Part shown: positions 1-7,825 of the stretch, piece by piece
Position numbering within the stretch: position 1 is the stretch's first letter
Layout of the letters: each line of letters begins with the position of its first letter
Source of the DNA: Pseudomonadota bacterium
GTDB taxonomy: Bacteria; Pseudomonadota; Alphaproteobacteria; Acetobacterales; Acetobacteraceae
Reading direction: 5' to 3'
NCBI GenBank assembly: GCA_021845555.1
Contig: JAJZVS010000032.1
Location: forward strand, 1 to 15,892
DNA: 15,892 nucleotides
Notes under the pieces: generated by a model
What the model saw: only the letters and a program-made list of their open reading frames with translations
Told to the model about the DNA's origin: nothing
Databases searched by the model: none
Position numbers and translations under genes: made by a program

Positions 1-457
1 CCTCGGCGATCTCTCCGGCCAGCGCCACCATCTTGCGCCGCAGCGCGGCCAGCACGATCGGCGGCAGCGGCCCAAGACCGTCCTGCGCGCGCAGCCGCGC
101 CACGAAATCGCGCATGTCGGCGAGCGGCTTGCCGGCGGTCACGCCCATGCGCTGTTGCGACGGCGCATGCGCCACCCCGAGGCCGAGGCGGAACCGTCCG
201 CCCGAGACCTCGTGCAGGAAAGCCGCGCTCTGGGCGAAATCGAGCACGGTGCGGCCGTAGATCGGCGCGATCATCGGGCCGAAGGCGATGCGCTCGGTAT
301 TCCAGGCCAGCGCGTCGGCGAAGGACAGCGTGCCGAAGATGCTGGGGGAGAACACGGCGGGAAACCCGCGCCGCTCCAGCTCCTGCGCGAGCGCGACGGT
401 CTGGCGCCTCCGGCCGGGCACGGCGACCAGGCTGACGGCGGGCTGGGGGTGGGGCAT
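1..457 (-). CDS. Luciferase-like (LLM class) flavin-dependent oxidoreductase, 3' end outside the window
   Basis: The minus-strand frame opens at ATG 457 and runs off the left edge, giving about 152 N-terminal residues. A purine-rich GAGGAGG stands a few bases before the ATG and fixes the start. The segment reads like the N-terminal half of a bacterial luciferase-family TIM barrel. An early beta-strand (AVSLVAVPG) is followed by a helix with ELERRGFPAVF, then by a strand with RIAFGPMIAPIYGR. The family hallmark G-G-R-F-R-L-G-L-G-V follows around residues 86-95. Such enzymes use FMN or F420 to oxidise varied substrates. The substrate cannot be inferred because the C-terminal half is missing. 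It is divergently transcribed from the toxin-antitoxin pair. Family assignment is firm; specific function is unknown. Confidence 0.82.
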   Translation of the reverse strand, partial: MPHPQPAVSLVAVPGRRRQTVALAQELERRGFPAVFSPSIFGTLSFADALAWNTERIAFGPMIAPIYGRTVLDFAQSAAFLHEVSGGRFRLGLGVAHAPSQQRMGVTAGKPLADMRDFVARLRAQDGLGPLPPIVLAALRRKMVALAGEIAE

Positions 458-529
458 GGCGGTCCTCCTCGGCGCGGGGCGACCAGGGTGGAGACGCCGG
501 CGCGCGGGCGCAAGCCGCGGGGCGCGCGC

Positions 530-558
530 TTGATCGGCGTCTCATCCGGGCCCACATT
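530..558 (+). promoter_or_regulatory. Possible sigma70-type promoter of the toxin-antitoxin pair
   Basis: TTGATC at 530-535 and CACATT at 553-558 are separated by 17 bases and lie about 36 bases before the antitoxin start. The -35 element is a fair match and the -10 element is weak. CTCAC occurs twice just downstream, at 564-568 and 578-582, and could be operator half-sites for an autoregulating antitoxin. This is inferred from sequence only. Confidence 0.25.
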
Positions 559-593
559 CTGTCTCACCTGGGATAGCTCACGGAAGCGAAAGA

Positions 594-1043
594 ATGGCCG
601 CACAGACTCTCTCCAACGTGCTCGGGTTGCGCGGGGATGACCCGAGGCTGCCGATGACCCTCCTGGAGGAGGTCGAAAGGGGACTGCCGCTCGCCGCGCT
701 GGACCGGCTTGCCAAGGCGGTGGCGCCGGACGATGCGGGTTTCGCCTTCCGTATGGTTCCGCGCGCCACCCTGGCGCGGCGCAGGAAGGCCTGGACGACC
801 GCGCACGATGCCGTCGCGGCCCGGCTGTCGGCCGAGGAAAGCGCGCGGGTGGCCCGGCTTGCGGAGGTCTGGACGCTCGCCCGCGAGGTCTGGGGCAGCG
901 AGGCGGAGGCGCGTGCCTTCCTGTTCCGCCCGCATCCGATGCTCGAAGGACGCCGGCCGGTCGATGTGGTGCTGGCGAACGAATTCGGTCGTCCCCTGGT
1001 CGAGGGGATCCTCGGTGGACTGAAATACGGCTCCGCTGCGTGA
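594..1043 (+). CDS. Xre/MbcA/ParS-type antitoxin (DUF2384) of a RES toxin pair
   Basis: This 149-residue protein has two parts. Residues 1 to about 80 are helical and resemble the Xre-like helix-turn-helix part of this antitoxin family. Residues from about 85 to 149 form the toxin-binding domain. That domain shows the typical course: an RLAEVWTLAREVWG helix, then a proline-rich FLFRPHPMLEGRRPVDVVL turn, then NEFGRPLVEGILGGLKYG. In known Xre-RES systems the antitoxin binds and blocks the RES toxin, and usually represses its own promoter. A modest purine-rich stretch (GGAAGCGAAAGA) precedes the ATG. The stop overlaps the toxin start in a GTGA, which implies translational coupling in the usual antitoxin-first order. 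The assignment rests on the toxin-binding motif and on the RES partner. Confidence 0.88.
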   Translation: MAAQTLSNVLGLRGDDPRLPMTLLEEVERGLPLAALDRLAKAVAPDDAGFAFRMVPRATLARRRKAWTTAHDAVAARLSAEESARVARLAEVWTLAREVWGSEAEARAFLFRPHPMLEGRRPVDVVLANEFGRPLVEGILGGLKYGSAA

Positions 1044-1573
1044 CGGCACAGCGTCTCGACCGCGTCCTGACCGCCTGGCGTATCGGCGATCCGGACGGGG
1101 CCCATCCGATTTTCGACCCGACCGGCTCCAAACTCTACCCCGGCCGCTGGAATACGGCCGACAGCCCGATGATCTATGCCTCCGCCCATTATTCGACGGC
1201 GATGCTGGAAAAACTGGTGCGCGGCAGCGGCCGCTTGCCGCCGAACCAACATTTCATCGAGATCACCATCCCGAACGGCATCGCTTACGAGGCGGTCGAG
1301 CCCGCGCAGCTGCCGGGGTGGGATGCGCCGGCGGGGCATGCGGCGAAGGCGTACGGGGCCGCGTGGCAGCGGAGCAGGCGATCCCTGCTGCTGATCGTTC
1401 CCAGCGTGGTTGCCCGAATGGAACACAATTTCCTGCTCAACCCCGAGCATCCGGAGTTCCCACAGGTCACGTACGGTCTGCATCGGCCGGTCTGGTGGGA
1501 CAGCCGCCTGTTCGCCCCTGCTGGGGCCTCCCCCGCGCGGGGTCGGGGCCGGCGGAGGACCGCCGCCCCGTAA
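1040..1573 (+). CDS. RES-domain toxin (NAD+-consuming family) of a type II toxin-antitoxin system
   Basis: This 177-residue protein starts at GTG 1040, overlapping the antitoxin stop. It shows the three conserved polar groups that name the family. Arginines are seen in AWRIGD (R14) and YPGRWN (R36), the glutamate in MLEKL (E57), and the serine in IVPSVV (S122). The typical FLLNPEHPEF follows. Family members characterised elsewhere degrade or phosphorolyse NAD+, halting growth until the antitoxin is restored. The RES fold should end near DSRLF at about residue 157. The last 20 or so residues (GASPARGRGRRR and onward) are low-complexity and look like read-through into spacer sequence. That could be natural or could reflect a late frameshift. 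All key residues visible to me are present, so the toxin is probably functional. Confidence 0.88.
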   Translation: MTAQRLDRVLTAWRIGDPDGAHPIFDPTGSKLYPGRWNTADSPMIYASAHYSTAMLEKLVRGSGRLPPNQHFIEITIPNGIAYEAVEPAQLPGWDAPAGHAAKAYGAAWQRSRRSLLLIVPSVVARMEHNFLLNPEHPEFPQVTYGLHRPVWWDSRLFAPAGASPARGRGRRRTAAP

Positions 1574-1650
1574 GCCACCTCGCCGCGCGCTTGCACCGTT
1601 ATGCCGCCCGCGCCATGTCACGCGGACCAACCGCAGGGACCCGCCCACCC

Positions 1651-2610
1651 ATGCCGAGTAGCGTCGAGACAGCCCCGCCCCGCCCGGCCCCCGCCAGTCT
1701 TGCCGGCGTCACCGCGGCGGAACTCGAAGCCGCCGACCGCGCCGCGCGGCACTGGTCCTTCACTCCCGGGACCGACCCGACCGCCGATCCCCAGGTCGCG
1801 ATGGTCGCCCGCCTCATGCTGGAGACCTTCAACCCATACAAGCCGGCGGTGATCGACTGGCCGGTGCTGGACGAAGCCGCGCGCGCCCGGCTGATCGCCC
1901 TGCCGATCTGGGATATCGCGGTGCAGACCGAGGGCCGTGCCCGGCTGCGCATCCTGAGCTTCGCCCGCACTATCCAGGACAAGCTCCTGCGCGAGGCATT
2001 CGAGCTGATGGCCTTCGAGGAAGGCCGCCACAAGGAAGTGCTGTCGCATCTGGTGCAGGCGTACGGCATCCAGCTTGAACCGGAGCCCCTATACGTCGAG
2101 CCGAAAGACCCGGAATGGGGCTTCCTGGTCACCGGGTTTTCCGAGTGCATCGACAGTTTCTTTGCGTTCGGCTTGTTCGCCCTCGCCCGCCGCTCCGGTT
2201 TCTTCCCGCCCGAGCTGGTGGAGACATTCGAGCCGGTGATCCAGGAGGAAGGCCGGCACATCCTGTTCTTCGTCAACTGGCTGGCCTGGTACAAGCGCCG
2301 CCAGCCGCTGTGGCGCCGGCCCTGGCTGTTCCTGAAAATCCTCGGCGTCTGGAGCTACCTGATCCGCGAGCGGATCGGGCTGGCCAAGGACGTGAGCGCC
2401 GGGGAGAAGGAGAACGCCAATTTCACCGTGGAAGGCGCGAGCGCGGTCGGCGAGGACATCGACACCGCCGCGCTGATGGCGCTCTGCCTGAGCGAGAACG
2501 ACCGCCGCCTGTCCGGCTACGACCCGCGGCTGCGCCCCCCGAGCACGGTTCCATTCCTGGTGCGCCTCGCCTTGCCGATCTTGCGCTGGCAGGCGCGCCG
2601 CAGCCGGTGA
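1651..2610 (+). CDS. Ferritin-like di-iron protein of unknown substrate
   Basis: This 319-residue protein carries the four-helix di-iron ligand pattern. E94 and the ExxH pair E124/H127 (in FEEGRH) form the first half. E165 and a second ExxH pair E200/H203 (in QEEGRH) form the second half. Two such half-sites are typical of the ferritin-like superfamily, which includes oxidases, hydroxylases and rubrerythrin relatives. Two stretches are hydrophobic or aromatic: FSECIDSFFAFGLFALA, and a WRRPWLFLKILGVWSYLI segment that may touch the membrane. I chose ATG 1651 because AGGGA lies about ten bases upstream. ATG 1615 is in frame (331 residues) but has no ribosome-binding site. The frame stays open upstream into the toxin gene, which is a shadow. 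The gene stands alone between the toxin pair and the signalling gene, and I cannot name a reaction. Confidence 0.75.
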   Translation: MPSSVETAPPRPAPASLAGVTAAELEAADRAARHWSFTPGTDPTADPQVAMVARLMLETFNPYKPAVIDWPVLDEAARARLIALPIWDIAVQTEGRARLRILSFARTIQDKLLREAFELMAFEEGRHKEVLSHLVQAYGIQLEPEPLYVEPKDPEWGFLVTGFSECIDSFFAFGLFALARRSGFFPPELVETFEPVIQEEGRHILFFVNWLAWYKRRQPLWRRPWLFLKILGVWSYLIRERIGLAKDVSAGEKENANFTVEGASAVGEDIDTAALMALCLSENDRRLSGYDPRLRPPSTVPFLVRLALPILRWQARRSR

Positions 2611-2816
2611 ACCGCGGCGTCGATTCACGGGAAATTATAGGATCTGTTAACGCTTTGAGGGTGGTGCTGTGCTTGAATGGCCGCGATGCCCATCCAAGCC
2701 CTGATCGCTCCTGCCGCTGCGTGTACCCAGGCCAAGCCGGCCCCCGGCCCCTTGCCGCAGCCTGACCGCCGCGCCCGACCGGCCTCCGGAGGGGTCATGC
2801 GACCAGAAAGGGCGCC

Positions 2817-5800
2817 ATGAGCCGGCGCAACGGGCTGGCCAGGCCCCCGGTCGAACAGACCCCGCACGCACCGACGGGGCTTGCGACCCTGCTCGACATG
2901 CAGACGCTGATCCTGCGCGACATCGCCGCCGGCCATCCGGCTGCCGCGCTGGCCGAACGCCTGTGCGGCCTCGCCGAGCAGCATGCGCCCGGCCGGGCCG
3001 CCAGCCTCATGCGGACGCGCCCGGACGGGCGCCTCGGCGTGCTTGCCGCGCCCGCCGTGCCGGGTCCGCTCCGTGCGGCGCTGGACGGATTGCAGCCCGG
3101 ACCGGCCGCCGGCTCATGCGGCGTGGCGATCTATACCGGCGCTCCGGCGCTGGTGGAGGATGCGCAGACCGATCCGCGTTGGGACGACCTGAGGGACCTC
3201 GCTACCGCCTATCAGATCCGCTCCTGCTGGTCCCATCCGATCCGCCAGGGGGAGCGGGTGCTCGGCACTTTCGCGCTGACCGGCCCTGACCGCGCGCTGC
3301 CGGACGCGGCGACGCGACGCATGCTCGACCACTGCACCGCCATCGCCGGCAGCATTCTGCTGCTGGCCGAGCTGCAGGAGGAGCGCGAGCGGCAGGACCG
3401 CCGCCTGCGCCGCGTGACCGGCTTCAACGCCATGTTGGCACAGGCGAACCAGTTGGCCGCGAACCGGCCGGACCGTGCGGCGCTGTATGAGGGCATTTGC
3501 CGGATCGCGGTGCAGCATGGGGGAGTCCGGCTGGCCTGGGTCGGCGCGCCCGACCCGACCCAGCAATTCCAGGTCTTTGCCGCCGCCGGGGCCACCGGGT
3601 TTCTCGCGCAGGTCTTTGTCACGGCGGACCCTGCCCTGCCCGAAGGACGCGGTCTGTCCGGCATCGCCTGGCGCGACGCGCGCACCATCGTCCGCCAGCG
3701 CTTCGCGCCGGACACCATGCTGGGACCCTGGCTCGAAGCGGCGCGGAGTTTCGGCCTCGGCGCCGGGGCGGCAATGCCGTTGCTGCTGCGCGGCCAGCCG
3801 GTCGCGGTGCTGCATGTGTATGCGGACGAGGAAGGCGTGCTGGACGCCGAACTGGTCGCCCTGCTCGAGAAACTCGCCGGCACCGTCGGGCGCGCGCTCG
3901 ACGCGCTGGATCAGGAACGCCGGTACGATCGGCTGGCGGGGCTGCACGCCGCCCTGCTGGCCGAAGGCGAAGTGTTGCTGGAGGCGCAGAGCGATGCCGA
4001 GATGCTGCGCCGCACCTGCGAGCGGCTGGCGGACGGGGGCTTGTTCCACCTGGCCTGGGTGGCAAGGCCGGACGGCGAGGGCGTGCTACGGCGCCTGGCC
4101 GGCGCCGGGCCGGGGGTGTCCGACATTGTCCAGATGCGGCTCACGCTGGCCGATACGCCGCCCTCGATCGCGGCGCGCTGCTGGCTGGCCGGAGAGATGG
4201 TGTTTCACAATCACCTGCCGGACGATCCCGGCCTCGCGCGGTTCTTCGAAGTATTCCGGGTCACCGGCTGGCACTCGGTCATCGCGGTGCCGATCCATCG
4301 GGGACAGGCCCTGTTCGCGGTGCTGGCGCTCGGCTCGCGGGAACCTGACCTGTTCGATGGCGAACTCACGGCGCTGTGCGAGCGCATCGGCCAGTTGCTC
4401 GGCCGCGGGCTGGATGCCTTCGACCTCAAGGAGACGCTGGAGCGCGAGCGCGGCCGCCAGTTCCAGCTCGCGCGGCATGACCCCCTGACCGGCCTGCCCA
4501 ACCGCTTGCAGTTCGAGGAGCATCTGGGTCACGCGCTCGCCCGCAGCCGGCGCCAGGGCAGGCCGCTCGCCGTCTGCCTGCTCGACATCGACGATTTCAA
4601 ACCGGTCAACGACTCCTTTGGGCACGCCGCCGGCGATACGCTGCTGCGCCAGGCGGCGGCCCGGCTGCGCGAGGGGCTGCGCCGGTCCGATCTGATCGCC
4701 CGCCTGGGCGGGGACGAATTCGTGCTGGCGATCGAGGACCTCGGCACCGCCACCGTGCTGCCGGCGTTGCTCGACCGGATGAACGAGGCGCTCTCCCGGC
4801 CGTTCGACCTCGGCGAGGGGCGTATGGCGCGGATCGGCCTCAGCATGGGCGTCGCCATCGCGCCGGACGATGGCGAGGAGCCGGACCTGCTGATGCGCCG
4901 CGCCGATGCCGCGCTGTACGCCGCCAAGGCGCGTAAGGCGACGCGAACGGAAAACTGGCGCCGCTGGACGCCCGAGATCACGCAGGCCGATGCCCCCGCG
5001 CCAGGGCTGACGGATGCCTACGGCCCCGAGGCGGCGCGCCTGCTGGCCAACGCGGCCGCGCTGTGGCCTGGGATCATTGATGCGTTCATCGCCGAATTCT
5101 ACCGCGATCTGGCCCAGCAACCCGCTGCCGCGCGCGTCCTGGGGGTCCTGTCGGCGGCGGAGATGCACAAGCTGCGTGCCACCCAGACCCGACACCTTCT
5201 GCACCTGGTGACGCCGGTGCTGGACCGGGAGGCGGTGGAGCGCGCGGCAGAGCCGATCGGGCGGACCCACGCGCTGGTCGGGGTGGACGGCGCGTTGATG
5301 GTGCAGGCGGCCGGGCTGTTGCAGACCTCACTCGGCGAACACTTGGCCACCCGCCCGCTCCGCCCGATCGAGCGGCAGAATCTGATGGCCGTCATCGCCC
5401 TGCGGCTGCAGGACGACAGCGCCGCGCAAATGCAGGCGCACACCCGGACCCTGGCGGCGTTCTTCGACCATCTGCTGCGCCGCCTGCCGTCCGCCGACGC
5501 ACCCTGGGCCGATGTGGTCCAGGGGGAACTCGATGCGCTCGCGGCGCTGCCCGGCATGCGCGGCTGCGGCCTGATGCAGCCGGACGCCGAGGGCCGCTTC
5601 CAGGTCCTGGCCAGCAGCAGCGGCTTCGGCCTGACGTTCGACCGGGTGCGCGCTGCGACCGGCCTCACCCCGGCGATCGCCCCCGATCGCCCGGAGGGTC
5701 GCGGCCTGACCGCCTCCGCCTGGCAAAGCGGAGAGGTGCAGACCGCGGCCAATTTTCTTGAGGATCCCGCACCGCTCCGTGGCGTGCGGTGGCCCGCCGC

Positions 5801-5834
5801 TTCGGCGTGCGAAGCTCAGCCGCGCTGCCCGTGA
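2817..5834 (+). CDS. Multi-GAF diguanylate cyclase with globin domain (N-terminal part of a frameshifted GGDEF-EAL protein)
   Basis: The order along 1,005 residues is: GAF about 30-185; a charged linker helix (LQEERERQDRRLRR); GAF about 205-365; GAF about 374-531; GGDEF about 550-710; globin-sensor domain about 735-890; and the start of a fourth GAF from about 897. The cyclase site is intact, with GGDEF at 631-635. The allosteric product-binding RxxD (R622, D625) is five residues before it, so cyclic-di-GMP synthesis with feedback inhibition is likely. The globin part has a distal-side Tyr762 in EFYRDL and a proximal-type His818 in GRTHALVG, as in heme-based globin-coupled oxygen sensors. The fourth GAF breaks off after EDPAPLR. 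The rest of that GAF and the EAL domain continue in the next frame. AAGGG stands just before the ATG. Confidence 0.85.
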   Translation: MSRRNGLARPPVEQTPHAPTGLATLLDMQTLILRDIAAGHPAAALAERLCGLAEQHAPGRAASLMRTRPDGRLGVLAAPAVPGPLRAALDGLQPGPAAGSCGVAIYTGAPALVEDAQTDPRWDDLRDLATAYQIRSCWSHPIRQGERVLGTFALTGPDRALPDAATRRMLDHCTAIAGSILLLAELQEERERQDRRLRRVTGFNAMLAQANQLAANRPDRAALYEGICRIAVQHGGVRLAWVGAPDPTQQFQVFAAAGATGFLAQVFVTADPALPEGRGLSGIAWRDARTIVRQRFAPDTMLGPWLEAARSFGLGAGAAMPLLLRGQPVAVLHVYADEEGVLDAELVALLEKLAGTVGRALDALDQERRYDRLAGLHAALLAEGEVLLEAQSDAEMLRRTCERLADGGLFHLAWVARPDGEGVLRRLAGAGPGVSDIVQMRLTLADTPPSIAARCWLAGEMVFHNHLPDDPGLARFFEVFRVTGWHSVIAVPIHRGQALFAVLALGSREPDLFDGELTALCERIGQLLGRGLDAFDLKETLERERGRQFQLARHDPLTGLPNRLQFEEHLGHALARSRRQGRPLAVCLLDIDDFKPVNDSFGHAAGDTLLRQAAARLREGLRRSDLIARLGGDEFVLAIEDLGTATVLPALLDRMNEALSRPFDLGEGRMARIGLSMGVAIAPDDGEEPDLLMRRADAALYAAKARKATRTENWRRWTPEITQADAPAPGLTDAYGPEAARLLANAAALWPGIIDAFIAEFYRDLAQQPAAARVLGVLSAAEMHKLRATQTRHLLHLVTPVLDREAVERAAEPIGRTHALVGVDGALMVQAAGLLQTSLGEHLATRPLRPIERQNLMAVIALRLQDDSAAQMQAHTRTLAAFFDHLLRRLPSADAPWADVVQGELDALAALPGMRGCGLMQPDAEGRFQVLASSSGFGLTFDRVRAATGLTPAIAPDRPEGRGLTASAWQSGEVQTAANFLEDPAPLRGVRWPAASACEAQPRCP
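5770..5834 (+). other. Frameshift junction between the GGDEF and EAL halves
   Basis: Upstream coding runs in one frame through EDPAPLR near 5780 and ends at TGA 5832-5834 after an out-of-family tail. The frame one base back resumes with WRAVARRFGVRSSAALPV, a normal GAF C-terminal strand pattern. One added base near CTCCGTGGCG (about 5774-5783) would join them into a single protein of about 1,435 residues. The defect is either a genuine one-base deletion or a sequencing/assembly error. No slippery heptamer is visible, so programmed frameshifting is unlikely. Confidence 0.75.
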
Positions 5835-7123
5835 AGGATGCGGACGATCGGTCCGTGGCCGTCCTGATCCTGCTGGGTGCCTATCCCGGCCAGTTCGAGT
5901 CCTCCCCGATGCGCCATTTCTGCAACGGGCTGGCGCAGCGCCTGTGGCTGCTGTGGCGACAGCGGCGTGCCGCGGCCGCGGCGATGGTGCCGGAGGCAAC
6001 CGCCCAGGCCTGGCGCCGACGGCTGTTCGCCGGCGGCCTGGTCATGCACTACCAGCCGCTGGTCGATCTGCGCACGGGGCGCACCGTGAAGGCCGAGGCG
6101 CTGGCGCGCCTGGCGCTCGAAGACGGGCGCATCGTCGCCCCCGGTGCCTTTCTGCCGGTGCTCGGCGCGCGCGATCTGGACGAGCTGTTCCGCCGCGGCC
6201 TCGCCGCCGCCCTGGCACAGGTGGCGGCATGGGATGCGGCGGGGGTGTCGCTCGGGGTCGCGGTGAACCTGCCGCCCTCCACCCTGGCGCAGCCCGATTG
6301 CGCCTTCTGGGTTGCCGAGGCGCTGCGGCAGGCGGGCGTAGCGCCCGAGCGGCTCGATCTCGAGATCACCGAGGATCAGCCGGTCGGCGTGGCCGAATCG
6401 GTCAGCGTCGCCACACTCGCGGCGCTGGCGCGGCTCGGCGTGAACATCGCGATGGACGATCTCGGCGCCGGATACAGCAGCCTGCAACGGCTGCGCAGCC
6501 TGCCGTTCCGTGCCATCAAGATCGACCAGGGGCTGGTGGCGGGCGTGCGGCACGCGCCGCTGAAGACCGTCGGGTTCCTCGGCGCGCTGGTCCAGCTCGG
6601 CCACGATCTGGAGGTCGAGGTCGTGGCGGAGGGGTTGGAGAGCATCGGGATGATCGAGGCGGCGGCCTTCCTCGGCGCGTCGGTCGGCCAGGGCTATGGC
6701 CTTGCCCGGCCGATGCCGGGGGACGCGCTGGCGTCCTGGCTCCGCGACTTCCGCTGGCCGGTGGACCGGGCGGATCCCTCCACCCCGCTCGGCACGCTGG
6801 CGCTGCTATGGCGGGCGTCGCAGCGGGACGGGACAAGCCCCGGCCCGGCCGTATCCTGCCCGGTCTCGCGCTTCATCGTCCGGCGCGGGCTGGCCGGCGG
6901 CACGATCGATGCCGCCCATCGGGCGCTGCACGCCGTCGGCATCGCCGAGGGATTGCGCAGCCCGGCCTATCGGGCGGCGCTGCAAACGATGCAGCGCGAA
7001 CTGGTCGCCCTGGCCCTGGCCGAGGAAGCCGGCGAGGCGGCGGAGAGCGCGCCCCCCGAGAGCGCCCCCCCTGAGAGCGCGCCCCCTGGGGCGGCGCGCG
7101 TCGTGGCGACGGTGGGCGGGTAG
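5789..7123 (+). CDS. EAL-domain cyclic-di-GMP phosphodiesterase (C-terminal part of the frameshifted GGDEF-EAL protein)
   Basis: The frame is 444 residues when counted from GTG 5789, but no convincing start or ribosome-binding site exists there. I read it as the displaced 3' part of the gene upstream. Residues 1-60 finish the fourth GAF domain. The EAL domain spans about 75-320 and keeps its catalytic set: the EAL motif (KAEAL, E103), the Asn in VAVNLP, the Glu in EITED, the DD of MDDLGAGYSSL, the Lys in IKID, the Glu in VVAEGLES, and the Gln in GQGYGLARPM. Hydrolysis of cyclic-di-GMP is therefore expected if the chain is made. After the EAL domain comes a C-terminal region of about 110 residues with CPVSRFIVRRG and a later SPAYRAAL, which I do not recognise. 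The chain ends in a Pro-rich repeat. If expressed separately it would be a phosphodiesterase lacking heme control. Confidence 0.82.
   Translation: MARRFGVRSSAALPVKDADDRSVAVLILLGAYPGQFESSPMRHFCNGLAQRLWLLWRQRRAAAAAMVPEATAQAWRRRLFAGGLVMHYQPLVDLRTGRTVKAEALARLALEDGRIVAPGAFLPVLGARDLDELFRRGLAAALAQVAAWDAAGVSLGVAVNLPPSTLAQPDCAFWVAEALRQAGVAPERLDLEITEDQPVGVAESVSVATLAALARLGVNIAMDDLGAGYSSLQRLRSLPFRAIKIDQGLVAGVRHAPLKTVGFLGALVQLGHDLEVEVVAEGLESIGMIEAAAFLGASVGQGYGLARPMPGDALASWLRDFRWPVDRADPSTPLGTLALLWRASQRDGTSPGPAVSCPVSRFIVRRGLAGGTIDAAHRALHAVGIAEGLRSPAYRAALQTMQRELVALALAEEAGEAAESAPPESAPPESAPPGAARVVATVGG
7043..7087 (+). repeat. Three 15-bp tandem repeats encoding Glu-Ser-Ala-Pro-Pro
   Basis: Three imperfect in-frame copies of a 15-bp unit give ESAPP three times at the extreme C-terminus of the EAL protein. 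This is probably a slippage-prone disordered tail. Confidence 0.8.
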
Positions 7124-7321
7124 CTCCGGCCTTCTGCCCGCTCCCGTGACCGGAAATCTGCCCTGTCGGGCCCAAGCTCGGCACGATTCCCGCCCCGCCG
7201 CCGCGCTTGGCCTTGCGCGCGCCCGAAAAGGCTCGCATATCGCGCCCGCGGTCGAAGGGTGGCCGCTTGTTTCCTGCCGTCGCGGCCATCGGTGCCGGAC
7301 GCTCGCCGCCGGGGAAGTGCC

Positions 7322-7654
7322 ATGACCTATGTGGTCACCGAGAACTGTATCAAGTGCAAGTATATGGACTGCGTGGAAGTCTGTCCGGTGGACTGCTTCT
7401 ATGTCGGCGACAACATGCTGGTGATCCACCCCGACGAGTGCATCGACTGCGGGGTCTGCGAGCCCGAATGCCCGGCGGAGGCGATCGTGCCCGACAGCGA
7501 CGACAAGGCCGCCGCCTGGGTCGAGCAGAACCGCACCTATGCCGCCGCCTGGCCGAACATCACCCGCAAGGGCGAGCCGCCGGCGGACGCCGACGAATGG
7601 AAGGACAAGCCCGGCAAGGCGGAGTTGTTCTCCCCCGAGCCTGGCGTGGCGTAA
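7322..7654 (+). CDS. fdxA: 7Fe-8S ferredoxin FdxA
   Basis: This 110-residue protein is close to the usual 107-112 of the Azotobacter FdI-like family. It carries one 3Fe-4S and one 4Fe-4S cluster and acts as a low-potential cytoplasmic electron carrier. By the family pattern, C9, C17 and C50 bind the 3Fe-4S cluster. C21, C40, C43 and C46 bind the 4Fe-4S cluster, and C12 and C25 match the extra cysteines of the family. The conserved acidic start (TYVVTENCIKCKYMDCVEVCPVDCF in overlapping parts) and the long C-terminal tail with W and acidic residues are present. ATG 7322 is preceded by GGGGAAG at good spacing. The in-frame extension upstream to 7259 has no such support. Its redox partner is not evident from the neighbours. 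Confidence 0.95.
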   Translation: MTYVVTENCIKCKYMDCVEVCPVDCFYVGDNMLVIHPDECIDCGVCEPECPAEAIVPDSDDKAAAWVEQNRTYAAAWPNITRKGEPPADADEWKDKPGKAELFSPEPGVA

Positions 7655-7780
7655 CCCACCCGCTCGGGCGCATCTCGCCCTCTCCCGGGCGCGGCAGAGG
7701 CGAAGCGGGCGGCGGGCGCCTGATGACGCCGCCGGCCGGCTCGGGCATGATCGGCGCCGCGCGCCCCCAGGGGCGCGGAA

Positions 7781-7806
7781 AGTCGGCACGGACAGTCGGC
7801 ACGGGC
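7781..7806. repeat. Two 13-bp tandem repeats ahead of the dehydrogenase gene
   Basis: AGTCGGCACGG followed by AC or GC occurs twice in direct succession, ending about 20 bases before ATG 7826. A C-rich/G-rich inverted repeat (CGCGCCC/GGGCGCG, about 7760-7778) lies just before it. The role is unknown; the pair could be an operator or simple slippage. Confidence 0.6.
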
Positions 7807-7825
7807 AGCCAGGGGGAACGCGAGC

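Noticed and set aside
1318..1650. N-terminal extension of the di-iron protein across the toxin gene
   Set aside because: This part overlaps the RES toxin in another frame and reads as a shadow. ATG 1651 has the ribosome-binding site.
2611..2816. Spacer before the c-di-GMP gene as a possible small gene or regulatory RNA
   Set aside because: It holds a slightly AT-richer patch at 2628-2660 but no convincing promoter pair, hairpin or coding pattern.
5770..5834. Programmed ribosomal frameshifting joining GGDEF and EAL
   Set aside because: No slippery heptamer or obvious downstream pseudoknot is visible. A simple one-base loss explains the data.
7655..7780. Intrinsic terminator after fdxA
   Set aside because: Only short G+C-rich complementarities without a T-tract are seen. 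They are not distinguishable from background at this composition.
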